Position numbers and translations under genes: made by a program. Under the pieces are notes generated by a model. It was not told the origin of the DNA. It saw nothing but the letters and a program-made list of their open reading frames with translations, and made no database searches. Below are positions 10,741 to 23,066 of a DNA stretch of 64,000 nucleotides, piece by piece; within the stretch, counting starts at the first letter, position 1, and the number at the start of each line of letters is the position of its first letter. Source of the stretch: Stenopsyche tienmushanensis (taxonomy: Eukaryota > Arthropoda > Insecta > Trichoptera > Stenopsychidae); assembly GCA_008973525.1 (NCBI GenBank), contig WACJ01000126.1:3038001-3102000 (forward strand), given 5' to 3'.

Positions 10741-11347
10741 TTCAAGTCAACCTGGTTAAGATAAAGTCGTGCATTAAGATTTGTTTTATTGAAAAACATA
10801 TTTAATCTTTAACTAATTGACTTAAGATGCAAGCGATCATTTGCGCATTTGATTACAATCAGCTTCTTAAAGTACTTTTCACTTTTATTCATGTTACCGA
10901 AGAATCATAGAACATGCCAAAGATGTATCGTTTATCGTCTATTTGTTATGTTTGTTCAATGATTGACACATGAAAACATTTGCGATTCAGGACTAGGAAG
11001 ATTCGCTTCAGAAATATGATAAATCATTAGTGAATTTCTGATAATAAACAATGCTGTTATTGGAAACAGCTCCAACAATACTTCACCAATCTGATTTACA
11101 ATTTCCATTAAAAGGTCAATTAAGGGTAGATTTTGATCCAAAATTATAACTCATAATTTAGGCCCGAGTGTCAGGACTAAAAGGCATATCCATTCCTAAA
11201 GATACTTTGAAGATATGTTACAATAGGCCTCAAGTATCTAATATATATTGGGAAATAATCACTCAATAATTTTATAACTGTATCTTGTAGCTTGGTTTGA
11301 TGACGAATGATAATTATCAACTTCTTTAAACAAAAAACTAAGAACTA
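10741..11347. other. no feature seen
   Basis: AT-rich unique-looking DNA. The 61-codon minus frame at 10956-11141 has no recognisable content. Confidence 0.4.
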
Positions 11348-11430
11348 TTGGATTTATTTGCCTAGGGACGTACCCTATTTTGTGGCATTCACGGTCTCCA
11401 GACCTGACACAACTAGATTTCTTTGTCCAG
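11348..11430 (-). repeat. 60-bp repeat family E, minus monomer
   Basis: The reverse complement reads GACAAAGAAATCTAGTTGTG, AGACCGTGAATGCCAC and AAAATAGGGTACGTCCCTAG, then GCAAATAAAT. It is homologous to the tandem pair at 40243-40375. Confidence 0.6.
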
Positions 11431-11717
11431 GAATGTCAAAAAAATACACAACAAAGCTACCCACATAAGAAAACCTAATTGAAAGAATTATGATGATTTA
11501 AGGATTATTCTTACACAGTTTTCATTAGCTTGGATGATGATGGAAAAAACAGTAAAGAACCATATGAATATATTCCAACTTAGCTCAAATATGTGAATGT
11601 GCGCAAATTCGAATTAAAGATCGCGTTTTCCTTGTTCAAACTTATAAACAGAACCCAATCAGCAAGACTCCTTAATAAACTATCCTTGTAATGTATCGTT
11701 GCATATATGTTATTCTT

Positions 11718-12404
11718 AGGGAATCCAATTTCGAGTCAAAATTTCAATCCCGGGACTTAGAGATCGCATTAGACCATCCCGAGATCAGTCCCGGGATCCC
11801 GGGATCGGATTTTTCAATAGTTTAAGAAATTACATTGATAAATTAGATTAATAATAAATATTAAATAAATAGATTAATAAAATACTTATAAACTCAAATA
11901 TGCTCGAAGTAACATGAACTGAGACGCGGACTAAAACCCGAAAAATTCCCGATTTCCCGACAAATTATTTATATCCGTCGCTGCAGATGAATACTTATTT
12001 ACTATAATACGTTGATGTAATTTGTAATTATATTATGGAGGAATACAAAAATTCTAAACCCCGTATCTATTATATTTCATATTGATATTTCCATTATTAG
12101 AGTCGAGGTGTAGTAAATACATCACCGGTAGGGAAAGGTTAATATTACAATTTGAAAAACATATATGTATACATAGATTAGACAGTTAATGCCCCTAGGC
12201 GTCGCCTAAGCTCACCAATTAGTAGTTACGCCACTGTTTCCAAGCATCCAGATTTCAGTGAGAATGTTTCAATTTAGTCAACGTGGTGTACGATTTCTAT
12301 TAGATACAAATTTTAATACCGAATTTTTCGGGATTACGTTTAGTAATTCCTTCAATTCATGAGCATCTAAAACTGTCCGGGATTCCGGGATTGGATTCCC
12401 CAGA
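11718..12404. mobile_element. candidate DNA transposon relic with GGAATCCAAT/CCCGGGAT ends
   Basis: The left end is AGGGAATCCAATTTCGAG followed by CAATCCCGGGAC. The right end, CCGGGATTGGATTCCCC, is its approximate reverse complement. Clusters of CCCGGGATCCCGGGATCGG (11790-11812) and AATTCCCGATTTCCCGAC lie inside. No transposase is readable. A second element end (12180-12240) is nested within it. Confidence 0.4.
12180..12240 (-). mobile_element. hAT-like terminal fragment
   Basis: The reverse complement begins CAGTGGCGTAACTACTAATT, the common CAGTGGCGTAACTA end of hAT elements, then GAGCTTAGGCGACGCCTAGG. No other end was found. Confidence 0.45.
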
Positions 12405-13194
12405 TATACTGCATGAAAAAAAGTCTATTAGTCATTTTTTAAATTCAAATACAATAAATATAAAAAAAAAAAATGTTTATTAATTGCATCTGCATTGAAT
12501 GATGATCGTCATCATCATCAGCCCATATTCACCATAAGTACTTGCAAACAAAAGCCTCGTCCACTGTTACCTACAGACGATTCCAATTTCATTCCTTCAT
12601 ATGACATTCGATACTTTCTCCGATATTTTAAGGCCTCTCGGGTAACATTTCAAAACAGACGTCGTACATCCTTCATCCATCCACCTTGACGAAAGTTCCA
12701 CCCAATGCCACTTCAAGTCTTCCCACCGTTGATATGGCGGTATGTCGATATTTTTATATGGAATATTTATATTATTTTAATAAAATACTTTTAGCATTTC
12801 GCATTGTGAAAACGCGTTTATATTATTATTGAACAAAATTCATTGTTTTTAAGCAACATTTTGTTCAAGGATAAAGCTCATTTCAGAAAAATTATCAAAT
12901 TAAATATTTCTAGATGTTGACTTTTTTTTAATTTTCATCAAATTATATTTTTAAATTTAAAATTACGAAGTCAATCAAATTAAGTATCATACCACTACTT
13001 AATTAAGGATTTTAAGTTTAGTAAAAGACATCCATTAAAGACAACTATTAAAAGGCATCAGTAGAATGGCACTTTGTAGAACAGGAAAATACCAGACCAC
13101 CCAAAATATACTATTGTATAATTGCCCAAAAATTTAATGGTTTAAAATATTAGGGTTAATATTAAGAAACACAATCATATACTTGTAAATAATA
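12405..13194. other. AT-rich, no feature seen
   Basis: No repeat family or gene recognised. A GC-richer stretch at 12500-12740 has no sustained frame. Confidence 0.4.
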
Positions 13195-13560
13195 ACCTCC
13201 ACTTTTCTCCCAGGACAGCGCAGCGTGAATTAAGTTTGTATATCAATAAATTAACCTTTACACCGTTGATAGTACATAATATTCGTTCTTTGCTTAAACA
13301 TAAACAATACACATGCTATTCTATTTATTATGATTCTAAGAAGACCATCAGCGATCTAAGAAAATCCCATGCCTAATGGTTTTTAACTGAATATGGAATT
13401 TTTGAGAATATTTAGACGTGTGCATGATATTGCAATGTATGATGAGGCGCAACAGATTCGCTCCGTCTCTGTCGCCAATTCACCAATCTCCGCACTCAAT
13501 GTGCGATTTTTTCGAGTATCTATCACTCGAATCTTATCGTCGATGATCCCAAAATTAGAT
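13195..13560 (+). repeat. TTAA-MITE family, internal portion
   Basis: It contains the paired modules of the family: TTTGTATATCAATAAATTAA with ACCGTTGATAGTACATAATA, then CATGCCTAATGGTTTTTAAC and GAGAATATTTAGACGTGTGC up to CACTCAATGTGCGA. The terminal TTAA ends are not clear. The two antiparallel 60-codon frames are shadows. Confidence 0.55.
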
Positions 13561-15109
13561 AACAATAAGCAAATTTAAAAAAAAATACAAGTCTCAATCT
13601 ATATTTACTGTGAGAGCGACGATTTGGCTGGTCATTTTTTGAGCACATCAAAACTCAATATTAGCCAGATTTAGAACAATTTGAATACCCGATAGAAAAT
13701 TTGTCTTGTCTGCGGTCTTATTTTAATTTTAAATACTTAAAGCAGCGTTTATAGCTGTGATTATTTTTCTTTTGGAGCTTAAATATAGGCTTGGCACGAA
13801 TTCGGATCGTTATGTTTCGGCTTTCAAATTAACGGACGGCTTTGGCCGCTTACGCCAATTAATTGGTTATCTAACATTTCTTTGATAAGGATTTAACTCG
13901 ATCAAATAATGTATGAAAAAATGTGCTTTTATTGTAGAAAATCATTCGTATAGGCCTTTCACTATACATTAATATAATTTATTGTTAATAAGGTACAGGC
14001 AGACTATTGTCTGATATAAAGTCTATCTTTTGACGTTAATTCGAAATATAATCCTGATGTGCGAATGCTACGAAGACAATGGATTCCTAAGCCTTGAACT
14101 GGATTGTGTTTGCGGATTGATCATAAGAAAAATATGGTGAACTTGTCGAAAAAAGCTAAGTGATAACGGTCTTTCATTAACTTAACAGATGGAGCGTCAG
14201 TTATGATAAAGGTTGGAAGATTGATTGATACAGAATAACAATTATATTTAGCAGATGGCCTTCGCTTCTATCTGATATCCATTGGAAGTCCTGACGAATA
14301 TCAAGGACCTTTTTAAGTACAAACATGAACGTAACAAGGCAAGAGTTTGCTAAAGCGATTTCAAATTAAATGCGCTAGAGTGGCTTCGATCCGGAAAATT
14401 CCTGTGAAATTACTGAGAAAACTCAATTTATTCGTTTACGCTTATAAAATATTATCTAAGGTCATATTGCTCCACGCAACTAATTAAGGACTCTTTAAAA
14501 TAAAGTAAAAGACCTATAAATTTCGTTAAAGTGTGACTTTCATTGTAATGGAATTTCACTGTATCTTCCCATGATAATATATTTCCATTCCGCATTCTTA
14601 CTAGTTTATAGTGCGATATACTAAAAGCAACGACCGAAGACCCTTTTATTTGTGGGAAATTGTGTCAAATATAAATTGCACTTGCATTTTACTAGAAATG
14701 TGGCGAAAATGACGTCCGCACTGCTATTATCGGAATTTAATTTGGTTTAGAAATTCAATATTGCTATGCGAAGCAGCACTGTGTTATCAGGGAACAGTTG
14801 ACCCGAACATTGTTTGCATTTTGCGAATCACCCCATACAAACTAGCCAAACTAATCCCGCAAAATACTAAATTCATTTTCACTAATGAAAACATCATTGT
14901 TCCATTAGCATAAATGTGATCTACTAATCAGATCTGTTTGATTGGCAGAACTGCATGTTAATGTGTTTTAGTGGGAATTGCTTATAGATGTTTCTTTGTG
15001 AATTGGCGACTCTTATTAGGAAGTATTGTAATAATTCAGTATTTCTGAAGCCAATGCAGAGCAACGTCAATGATATCTATCTATATTATTACATATGAAC
15101 CGTTTCTCA
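13561..15109. other. no gene or repeat recognised
   Basis: Unique-looking AT-rich DNA. A small GC-richer patch at 13790-13880 has TTAATTGGTTATCTAAC-type homeodomain cores. Confidence 0.4.
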
Positions 15110-15290
15110 TCCTGTCATAACGTGCGAGAAAGAGGAGTTTTCGGATAGCCTTGGCTGCGGAAAGATGTCCTTCTTGCGGACTCATAGCTGTAAACTCTTT
15201 CTCCGTAAATAACAGATACTAGTTACGACGAGAGAGTTTCCGTCGGCATCTGATCATATCCATCTAATTGCTCGGCTTAACCGTGGCCTG
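15110..15290 (+). mobile_element. hairpin-LTR family, L3 fragment (R-U5)
   Basis: CGGATAGCCTTGGCTGCGGA, a hairpin (15153-15180), TCATAGCTGTAAACTCTTTC and a mutated polyadenylation signal (AAATAACA). The U5-like GAGAGAGTTTCCGTCGGC follows. The order is the same as at 48780-48900. Confidence 0.6.
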
Positions 15291-15334
15291 ATAAAAGAAT
15301 AAAACCACTATATATTGGAGTTGACACTTTACCT

Positions 15335-15372
15335 TAGTCGCGGGAAGATGTATTCTTTCCGCTCGCACAAAT
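15335..15372 (+). repeat. second hairpin-LTR hairpin
   Basis: CTTAGTCGCGGGAAGATGTA with TCTTTCCGCTCG (15339-15367) repeats the hairpin motif about 185 bases after the previous one, so two family members lie side by side. Confidence 0.45.
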
Positions 15373-15529
15373 TAATATCAGCGTTGCGAAAGTAAGAATT
15401 GCTAAGTCTTTGAAAGGAGAATGCTATATGGTGATTCCACTTATCCCCACTTAACATACTGTATCATTCCACTTAACCTTTACAGTTGTAAGTTAATTTA
15501 AAAATGTAATATTTGTGTGTACACCGATT

Positions 15530-15745
15530 ATCGCCTATAAAAGTCCACCTGTGTCTCAGTCCTGCTTAGCTTAAATCAATAATTAATTCGAGTCAGAATC
15601 AATTGTAAATAAATACTGTTGATAGCATACAGTCTTCGTTAATTTCTTCTCCGCTTGCTTTCGGCGCTCTTCGTCACTGTCTCTCTCTAATTTTTCTGAA
15701 TTCAATCGTAAATACGCTACTGTACTTCTTAAAGGTTTAAAGCAA
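15530..15745 (+). repeat. promoter-like and TTAA-MITE-like mosaic
   Basis: TATAAAAG at 15537 is followed by TCTCAGTCC. Then come AATAAATACTGTTGATAGCA and CATACAGTCTTCGTTAATTT, which parallel the AACACTGTTGATAGCACACA module of the TTAA-MITE family. CAATCGTAAATACGCTACTG, like the MITE 3' end, closes it. It may be the LTR-like core from which the MITE middle derives. Confidence 0.35.
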
Positions 15746-15829
15746 GATGTGTAGCTTTTTTGAATTACGGCTCCTACGCTAGCTGGCGCTGTTGCCGTTT
15801 CTCGACTAGCGACTTAGTAATTTAATCCC

Positions 15830-16435
15830 ATTTCTCTATTGGGACCCAGTTGGCATCTTCACTAGCCTTTATCACTTGCTCGACAACATCGGCGAACACA
15901 GATCCATCAAAAAGCTCCTTTAATTTCCGTATTCCTCTGTTGTCCATCATTTCCTGGGTGAACATCATTTTTTTTCACAGTGTCCATAGGGATAATTTTT
16001 TCAGTAAATTTATATTTTAGGAGTCCCTTAATCACGTCCGCGTATTTAAAGATTGTGGCAATATTTTTCCAGGTGTTTGCATCATCTGTAACTGATCTCT
16101 GCTGCCGAATCCTTCTCCTAAAAGTAGCCATTGTCTACTCGAATGAGCCCTTGTCAAACTCCTGCTGTTGCTTGATAAAGCAAAGCGCTGTCCCTTTCAT
16201 GTTTGCGGTTCTTGTTACATTTTTAGTTTCCACCTGTAAGCCACCTCAAACTCATCAAAGTCGCCCGTTCCATCATATAGTTGGCAGGGAGTTTCGCCAT
16301 CTTCCACACTTGATTTTCAAAACTGGTATTTTTTTAACTCATCGCAAAGGTGCTGAATCTTCTCTCTGAAATGACATTGCGATGATGTGTCTTTCTGATA
16401 ATCTCTTTCTCGTTGGTTATCTTGGTTGTATAAAC
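15830..16435 (-). pseudogene. gag-like relic of an LTR retrotransposon
   Basis: Read on the minus strand downstream of a primer-binding site (16436-16450), the translation in shifting frames gives a gag-like arrangement. There is a YDGTGDFDEFEVAYRWKL-type segment (about 16230-16290), a FIKQQQEFDKGSF segment and then a charged stretch (MATFRRRIRQQ..., 15907-16131). The DGTGDFDEF..A motif and the position right after the primer-binding site fit a Ty3/gypsy gag. At least two frameshifts and several stops break it. No protease, reverse transcriptase or integrase follows. The plus-strand frame 15980-16369 is a shadow. Confidence 0.4.
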
Positions 16436-16450
16436 GATCTTCTGACACCA
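16436..16450 (-). promoter_or_regulatory. primer-binding site, tRNA-Leu type
   Basis: The minus strand reads TTGGTGTCAGAAGATC directly after ...CGTTACA. TGGTGTCAGAAG is complementary to the 3' end of an insect tRNA-Leu including CCA. The same motif follows the LTRs at 49651 and 57641. Confidence 0.6.
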
Positions 16451-16740
16451 ATGTAACGTGGGAGGGCCTTTAATCCACCTTTGCCGGATTGTGGTCCAGC
16501 CGCACAGTCGTCGACGGTAGGTGAGAAGATGTCCTGCTTCTCGCAGATCCCCGGGCGGTTGCATGTATTAAAATCCTGTTGAAATTGGTAGGGATGACGA
16601 AGGAATTTGTCATCCATCCATTAAAAAAATGTTTTTGGGATTTAGCTGGCATTTGTGCGGACTTAATCATGACCTGGATGGATGCTTGCTTTTGTATGGC
16701 CACTCCGCGCTCTAATTTGTTATTGGAATTCATCTTAAAT
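16451..16740 (-). mobile_element. presumed LTR end upstream of the gag relic
   Basis: By position this must hold the 3' part of the 5' LTR. GAGAAGCAGGACATCTTCTC (about 16527-16546) resembles the inverted hairpin of the LTR family but the rest has diverged. Overlapping short minus frames here are not recognisable. Confidence 0.3.
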
Positions 16741-19072
16741 TAGGCCCGATTTATTATTATTTTTGAATTAATAATTTGATCATACATAAATATAGATATG
16801 CTTATTTTTAGTTAATAAATACATATTTTTGAAAAATTTTCAGATGCTGTAATATGAATAAAACTGAAAAGCACTCACATCGAGGACAGTTATATTTAAC
16901 GAAAACTTGTCCGGTGAAGAACACTCCGTTGAAGAAGAGCCGAACTTAAATCCAATTCCAAGAATAGAAGACGACGTGAAGAACATCGAGAGCGAAAATT
17001 CTATTTTGCCAGCATCAGTAGCATACAAGACGATGCTTTCAGATCGAATTATATAACTGAAAGAGGTTGATATAAGAATAAAAACAATATGAGGCAACGT
17101 ACGCATTCATATAAGAATTTAATTTTGGGAGCTTTCATCACATTTGGCATTTACATATTAGTATGGGAAATTGGATTAATATTTACTTAAGTAATCAAGT
17201 GAGAAAATGATAAATGACCGCTGAACGAATGATTAAATGAACTCAGCACGTCTCTTCATTTTCATGCACGGATTTCGCCATTTTGTCATTAGCATTGATT
17301 AACTAATTGATTGCTTTACTAAACGAAATTACTATGTATTAAATTTTCTAATTAAGGTAGTGCAATTTATAAATATAGCAAAGTGATTACAAAACCAGTA
17401 TGGTTGCAATTAGCCTATTTTACTGTGCAAAATATTAGCATTTAAAATTTGTATTCAGATTTTTAAAGCGGATAAGATAAGGCTTTTCTGAAAAAGGCTG
17501 AAAATATAAAATTTAATGTCAATTGAGCAATGAAAATGCTTACACGACAGAACAAAAGATACCATTAAGGCATTAACAAAACGGTCTTACAGGGTTTCCT
17601 GGATGAACCCTCAATATCAGTCTACCCATCGCAACAATGGACTCTTGATAAAGATCTTTTAACTGAATATTGAGAGCATCCTCCAACTTAAAATTCCTTG
17701 GAGAGAACCCGCATACACAGATATTATATATATATTGATCAGCCAAACCTTTTAAATACAAGAGCACGCGAATCCTTTATGATATTCAGGCCCAACAGGA
17801 ATATCAGTATTTAAAAATATAAACGATCAATTAAAATAAGTCCTGTTAAATTAACGGGGCTCAAATTCGTCCATACTATTTATAAATGCAGAATTAACAT
17901 CAGGTGGCTTTTGATTAAGGATATTTGGTCCGTTCTGAATTGTGGTCGTCCTTTAATTATTTAAGTGGATCACTACATTATTCGAGTGGCCTATTCATTC
18001 TATTGACCCAATCTCGTAAGTTCTACGGCTATACTAATTATCTACTCCTGATATTCCATTAGTTTTACAACAAAAGATAATGCTCTCTCCTTTCAAACTT
18101 TCGGCCGGCTAATGGCAAATGCGTGAAAATAAATTGCTCCTGAAAAAATCTCTGGAATTCTATAAATCTTTGTATTGCTGTCCTCCAACAATAAGATTAA
18201 TTAAACGCTGTCCAAAGGCGAAAATTTAATTAGAATGGATTGCGATAAGTATATAACATTTATGGCGTTTTCGGGTCATGGCGAAAATTGATAGTGATTG
18301 AAGCCCCATTATAAATAATAATGATTGACAGTGCGAATGATAAAGGATTTGATTATAATCAAAGAATGCCCGAAAACTTGTGAGAAAAAAATCATTAATA
18401 GATTGGGATTTTTTTTAAATTCCACATTTTAAGGGATGGATTTTATTGAAGATTTGTACTCGACATTGTACTTTGCATAGTGCGGATCCTTTTCAGAATG
18501 TTTGTTTCTCAATCAGCCTAACCGATTGAAGGGTAGACCGAAAATGGATAGCCACAAGATGAATTTGGTCTCTGGCTAACCGATAACGTAATTGCATTTA
18601 GACGGAATATATTTTAAAACACTCTGAACTCCTATGTCGAGTTGGTCTCGACATTTTTTACTCCAGTATCTATTTTTATTTTTTAAACATCAGTGCAACT
18701 GTACTGGGATAGATAAATGTCTCATTTTACGATAAACCACCATTCAAATCTCCATCTTTCAAATTTCAAATCTCCAGAAAATTGTTTTTCTGGTAAAAAA
18801 TTCTCACTTGTAACGATATATAATAAGTATACCAAAAAATGTTCTAATATCGAAATCCATTTTTTTTATTTAGGTATTAAATATTTTTTTTCTCCAATTT
18901 TTAGAGTACAAAATTTATTATGATTTGCACTCCAAAACACATTGAAATTGGCTGTACAAAGATTTTGTTTAAGATGAAGATATGGTCATAATAAATAAGA
19001 TTTTTTTTGTTCTATTGGCACTTTTATTTATTTTTAACAAGAAGGCTATGATTTTATAAATAGCATACACAT
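16741..19072. other. AT-rich, no gene recognised
   Basis: No repeat family of the window is seen. Open frames are short and low in complexity. A segment near 18000-18300 is slightly GC-richer but structureless to my reading. Confidence 0.4.
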
Positions 19073-19195
19073 ACAAGGGTAGTCCCAGAAGTACATGACC
19101 TGACGTATAGGTGGCGGTTGTTGGTTAAAAAAAACTACTATCGTATAAAGCAACTTCTTTTTAAAGCTTAAGTTCCACGTTAAAGACAAGTTCCA
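19073..19195 (+). mobile_element. mariner family M2, 5' end only
   Basis: It starts ACAAGGGTAGTCCCAGAAGT, then GACCTGACGTATAGGTGG and TATAAAGCAACTTC...AAGCTTAAGTT. This matches the reverse complement of the M2 end at 44770-44891. It is cut off by the dimeric repeat that begins at 19196. Confidence 0.65.
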
Positions 19196-19485
19196 AAAAC
19201 ACTTCTTCTAATATAAAAAAATGAATTGGGCTTTGTTCGTTCGAAATGCGCTGCCACAATGTTCATTGGATTGCCATAAAACTTCGTCCACTTATTGTTA
19301 AAAAAATTGCAAATAACATAAGTATAGTCAAATATATAAAAATCAATGTTTGTTTGTCCGTATTTAATGCGCTGCCATATCATTCATTCGATTGCGATAA
19401 AACTTTGCCAACTTATTGTTTGCACTTTTTTAAATAATATAAGTATAGTATAATTAACTTACAGTAAATCTTAAATATAAAAATT
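19196..19485 (+). repeat. dimeric interspersed repeat D, plus copy
   Basis: Two related units contain CGAAATGCGCTGCCACAATG and GTATTTAATGCGCTGCCATA, each followed by TTCATT(G/C)GATTG and an ACTTATTGTT block. It is the reverse-complement counterpart of 1680-1960. Confidence 0.7.
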
Positions 19486-20943
19486 TATGTTTATATATTT
19501 GTTCATTATATGTAATGAAACAAATAAAATAAAATAAATTTCATTCTTTCTATCATTACTAATTAAAAAAGATAGCTCTTTAAAATTTACGGGTATCGGG
19601 TATAATAAAATATAATATAATATAATTTTCATGCTATTTAAACGTGATTTTTTCACAATTGTATACAACTGTCCAAAGGATATAAATCGGATTTGGACGT
19701 AAAACAATATGAATCACGAGCATTGACAAAATCATTTTTGTAGTACGAATTTTGAACGATTTTAAAATTGAAATAACTCCCATCAAAATGAGATTTTAAA
19801 TCGTTTAAAATTTTATATGACGTGTATCAAATTATTTTCGCTCCGTGAATTCACTGGAAAAACGTTTTATCTACAAAACTTTTTTCTGAAAACCATTTAT
19901 TACCTTTATAATGAAAGTACATGAAAAACAGAAATGCTGTTACGAGTACAACCCCAAAGAGATTTTTCGACAATGGATTTTTTAACTTTTGATTAGCAGT
20001 AAAATATAAATTTAAATTCGACATTTTCAATTTTGTAGCATAATCGAGTTTCATATTTATGCTTAAACTTCAAACGGCCTTTCATAACATATTTGCGAGC
20101 AAATTTATTCCAAATAAAATAACTAAAATAATTTAATTTTTTAAATAAAATAATTTAGTCCCAAATTCTGTTTTATTTAAACTATAAATTTATTTTTTCG
20201 AGGATGTTAATTTGTCGCTTAAAAAGGATTCACTCGATTGAAAATGTATAAGGGTTCTATCGTAAAAAAATACTTTAATAAAATGGGACAGCAGAAGAAA
20301 TTGTATCTGAATATCCATCGAAACCCTTTGAATCTGAGAACACATACAAAGGACCATAAATCAACTTCTAAAGGAACGTCCTTTCAACCGTCCTGGATAA
20401 TGCCCCAATAATGTCTTCGGTTGCACCTGCTCTAATATGAAATTCGATATAAGCCGAAAACATCATATCGCCTTATATTTTTCGAATCGAAAACGATTTC
20501 GGTTTTGTGATAATATTAAATCTAATTCACCGCCAAAAGGATACTGCCGTAATCCCTCTTTTGTAGAATGACAGTAACTTCAGCATATATTTTCTGCAAA
20601 TTTACAATAATACTATTTTTAAATCACATATCAACCCTATATTTAAAGTATTTCTGTTGGCTTTTCAAATTAATAACTTAAAATTTGTGTATTATAATTA
20701 CTGAAAGCTAATATGAGAATTTGGAATAAAAGTTGGTAGAACATGTAGCGAGATGCACGGATGAAACGTGTCTTGGTTGTCTTTTTTTGGTATTTTAAAA
20801 ATTATATTTATATAATTTTTTAATCATAATGATATTAGAAAAACCTGCTGAGTTTTTGTTGAGAGTTGAACCTGCTGAACACATTACATATGGGGAGGAC
20901 TTTGCACATGTAATTACTTTTAAGATAACAAACATTTTACATA
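19486..20943. other. very AT-rich, no feature seen
   Basis: Long A/T runs. A short inverted pair ATTTTAAA/TTTAAAAT lies near 19757-19815. No coding potential recognised. Confidence 0.4.
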
Positions 20944-21110
20944 TTTTTAAAGGTACCAGGATCATCCAGATAGTAAGGTTACAATATTTATGTAGAATCG
21001 AAAAACGCTTATATTTTATTGAAATTCATAGAGTACTTCAAAAATATACTAAACTATTTTCAACGTAATCATTTTCTGTATTCGGAGCACCAGCTTTTGT
21101 ATGCCAGTGT
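20944..21110 (-). mobile_element. mariner M1, 3' end
   Basis: GGATCATCCAGATAGTAAGG starts the copy. The reverse complement of the transposase C-terminus and 3' UTR follows (GAATACAGAAAATGATTACG encodes a decayed ..NDYVE.. end). It is parallel to the terminal part of the copy ending at 62770. Confidence 0.6.
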
Positions 21111-21869
21111 CTGTCGACTCTGTCGACATCCTTTTTTTGGATTGCTTTTTTTTTGTATTATTTTTTTTTTAATTCCCTGTGGGAAAGGAATCTTGCATAA
21201 GACACCCTGGGTTTGATCCCAGAGTAGTGTCAGATTCTAACTGACTAAACCCTATTAAAAAGTATTATTATGTTTTTTCTTACATATGCACATTAGCATT
21301 ATCAATAAGACTATATTGCAGCCATAAATATTATTTTAAAAAATCAAAAACTTTGAATACCTATTAAATAAAAACATAAATATGAACTCCATTAAATGTA
21401 TACCTTTAGAAGAGCATATTTTCTGAGCAATTATTTGTGAATAGTTACTCACCCCACAGGCCAACATGGTAAAAGTGTCAAAACAAATTGAGCAATTTAA
21501 ACGATTCCAAAGCCGATTTTCTCGGAAGGGCAGTGAAAATCTACTTCAGTCAACCGCTTTAATTTCACTCTCTTCTTGGAATACAGACTTCATAGAAAAT
21601 ACGGAATTTAAACCTATATTCAAAGTCCAAGGGTTCAATATACTATCATATGTCGAATACAATACTTATGTCGAATTACAAATGTATAAAACTTTGTTCC
21701 TTGGTGTATTTGCACCAAGTTTCAGCATTATGAGTCAATATTATCTTAATAAAATACGATGAAAATTCCAAAAGAAAAATAAAAAGAAAAACAACTGGAA
21801 AAATAAAATTTTCTCAGTGATGGGATCTCCTCAAAATGCAATAATTTTCGTAATAATTTTCGATAATAA
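21111..21869. other. no gene recognised
   Basis: T-rich runs and AT-rich unique DNA. The 98-codon plus frame at 21466-21762 shows no recognisable domain. Confidence 0.35.
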
Positions 21870-22068
21870 AACTATTCTTTGTCTCAGGTGCTAAGTTATG
21901 GACTCATATTTTATGCATAGTTATGAATCGATGGCTTAATTGTCGTGAAACATCCCCAAACATTCAACTGAAATATCTCCACGATGCTGGTTTTGTTCCA
22001 TTGTGTGCAAAAGCGGCACCCATCTTGCGCACAGCTTTACCATATCTTCTGGCTTCAGTTATCCAATA
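21870..22068 (-). pseudogene. mariner M2 transposase, downstream half
   Basis: On the minus strand it encodes, with frameshifts, KAVRKMGAAFAHN (about 22010-22050) and further on FITMHKI.VHNLAPET. The second corresponds to the mariner catalytic FITMDETWVHHxTPET segment, so the first catalytic aspartate is lost. It continues the transposase half at 23067-23245. The two halves were separated by an R1-like insertion flanked by a 12-bp duplication. The same parts in the same order are in the M2 copy at 44170-44891. Confidence 0.65.
22057..22068 (+). repeat. left target-site duplication of the R1-like insertion
   Basis: AGTTATCCAATA, identical to 23067-23078. Confidence 0.85.
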
Positions 22069-23066
22069 CCAGGAACGACCAGCGAAGACGCGCTGAGGAA
22101 GACCAAAAAGTAGCTGACAGGAGCTGGTCTAGAGCTCGCTGTCTAAAAAACAGAGGCCCTCTTTTTCACAAGACACATGAAGCTTGCGCCTCTACCCCTG
22201 AGAATCGGGGTTGATGATCCATTCGGTATTTGTGGGTGGAGATTGTTGACAAGCTCCGATTCGTCACCCACACAGAGAAGGCGGCCAGCAATACGGAGAA
22301 TCTGGCCAGGTTGATGCCCAACATTGGTGGCCCAAAACAAGCAGGAGGCGACTCTACAGCAAGGTAGTGCACCCGGTACTGTTGTACGGCACGCCAATAT
22401 GGGCTGAGGTACTACAAATTGAAAGCCAATACAGAAACGTGAAGACAGGAAAAACGCTAAGCAAAGGACCATGACAGCGTGGCAGTCCCGATTGGACAAC
22501 TCCACTAAAAGTCAGTAGCCGCACGGGCTAATACCGAACCTGAGAAACTGGGTAGACAGAAAGCATGGTCAACTGTGCTACCACTTGACCCAGGTACTCA
22601 CCGGGCACGGCTGTTTTGGTAGCTACCTACACAAAATAGACAGAGATCGGCTCGGAGTACCACCACTGCGATGCTGCACACACGACATTTGTCTGCCCAG
22701 CATGGAGCACTGAAAGAGACATCCTACGTGATGAGCTGGGAATCAGCTCGCTCTCCCCTAGCAACATAGTACCATCAATGTTAACGGATGCTAAGGCATG
22801 GAATGCGTGGTGCAAATTCACGACGTGCGCTATGCGGTGGAAGAAGGATGCTGAACGTACAAGACGAAGAACAACAACAGAAGAATGACATTTGGATGAA
22901 GACAAATGGAGAGCCCTTGATGGCAACATTGCTGTCACTCTTGTGCAATTCTTAAATAGCAGCTGGGTGGCAGCCGAAGAGGAGGGGGCTTATTGGGTAA
23001 AAATTCCACACTACCACCAGAATAGTGGTGTCTTTTAAAGATTCCTCCCTTAGCAAAAAAAAGAAA
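22069..23066 (+). mobile_element. R1-clade non-LTR retrotransposon, 5'-truncated
   Basis: A 998-bp insertion bounded by perfect 12-bp direct repeats and ending in an A-rich tail (TTAGCAAAAAAAAGAAA). The translation, broken by several frameshifts and stops, reads as the 3' part of R1-clade ORF2. It has a thumb-like segment (FVTHTEKAASNTENLARLMP, then LLYGTPIWAE, 22230-22410). A C-terminal segment then contains a YLH...HHCD.AHTTF.CPAW zinc-finger-like motif and a PSMLTDAKAWNAWCKF stretch (22600-22830). It aligns with 61208-61924 at protein level. The reverse-transcriptase core is absent owing to 5' truncation. It inserted into the mariner M2 copy and is therefore younger than it. Confidence 0.8.

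Noticed and set aside
21190..21240. tRNA T-arm-like text (CTGGGTTTGATCCCAG)
   Set aside because: No A-box, anticodon stem or acceptor stem can be paired upstream; only one arm is present.
22143..22505. 120-codon minus frame
   Set aside because: It is a shadow of the R1-like element coding on the plus strand.
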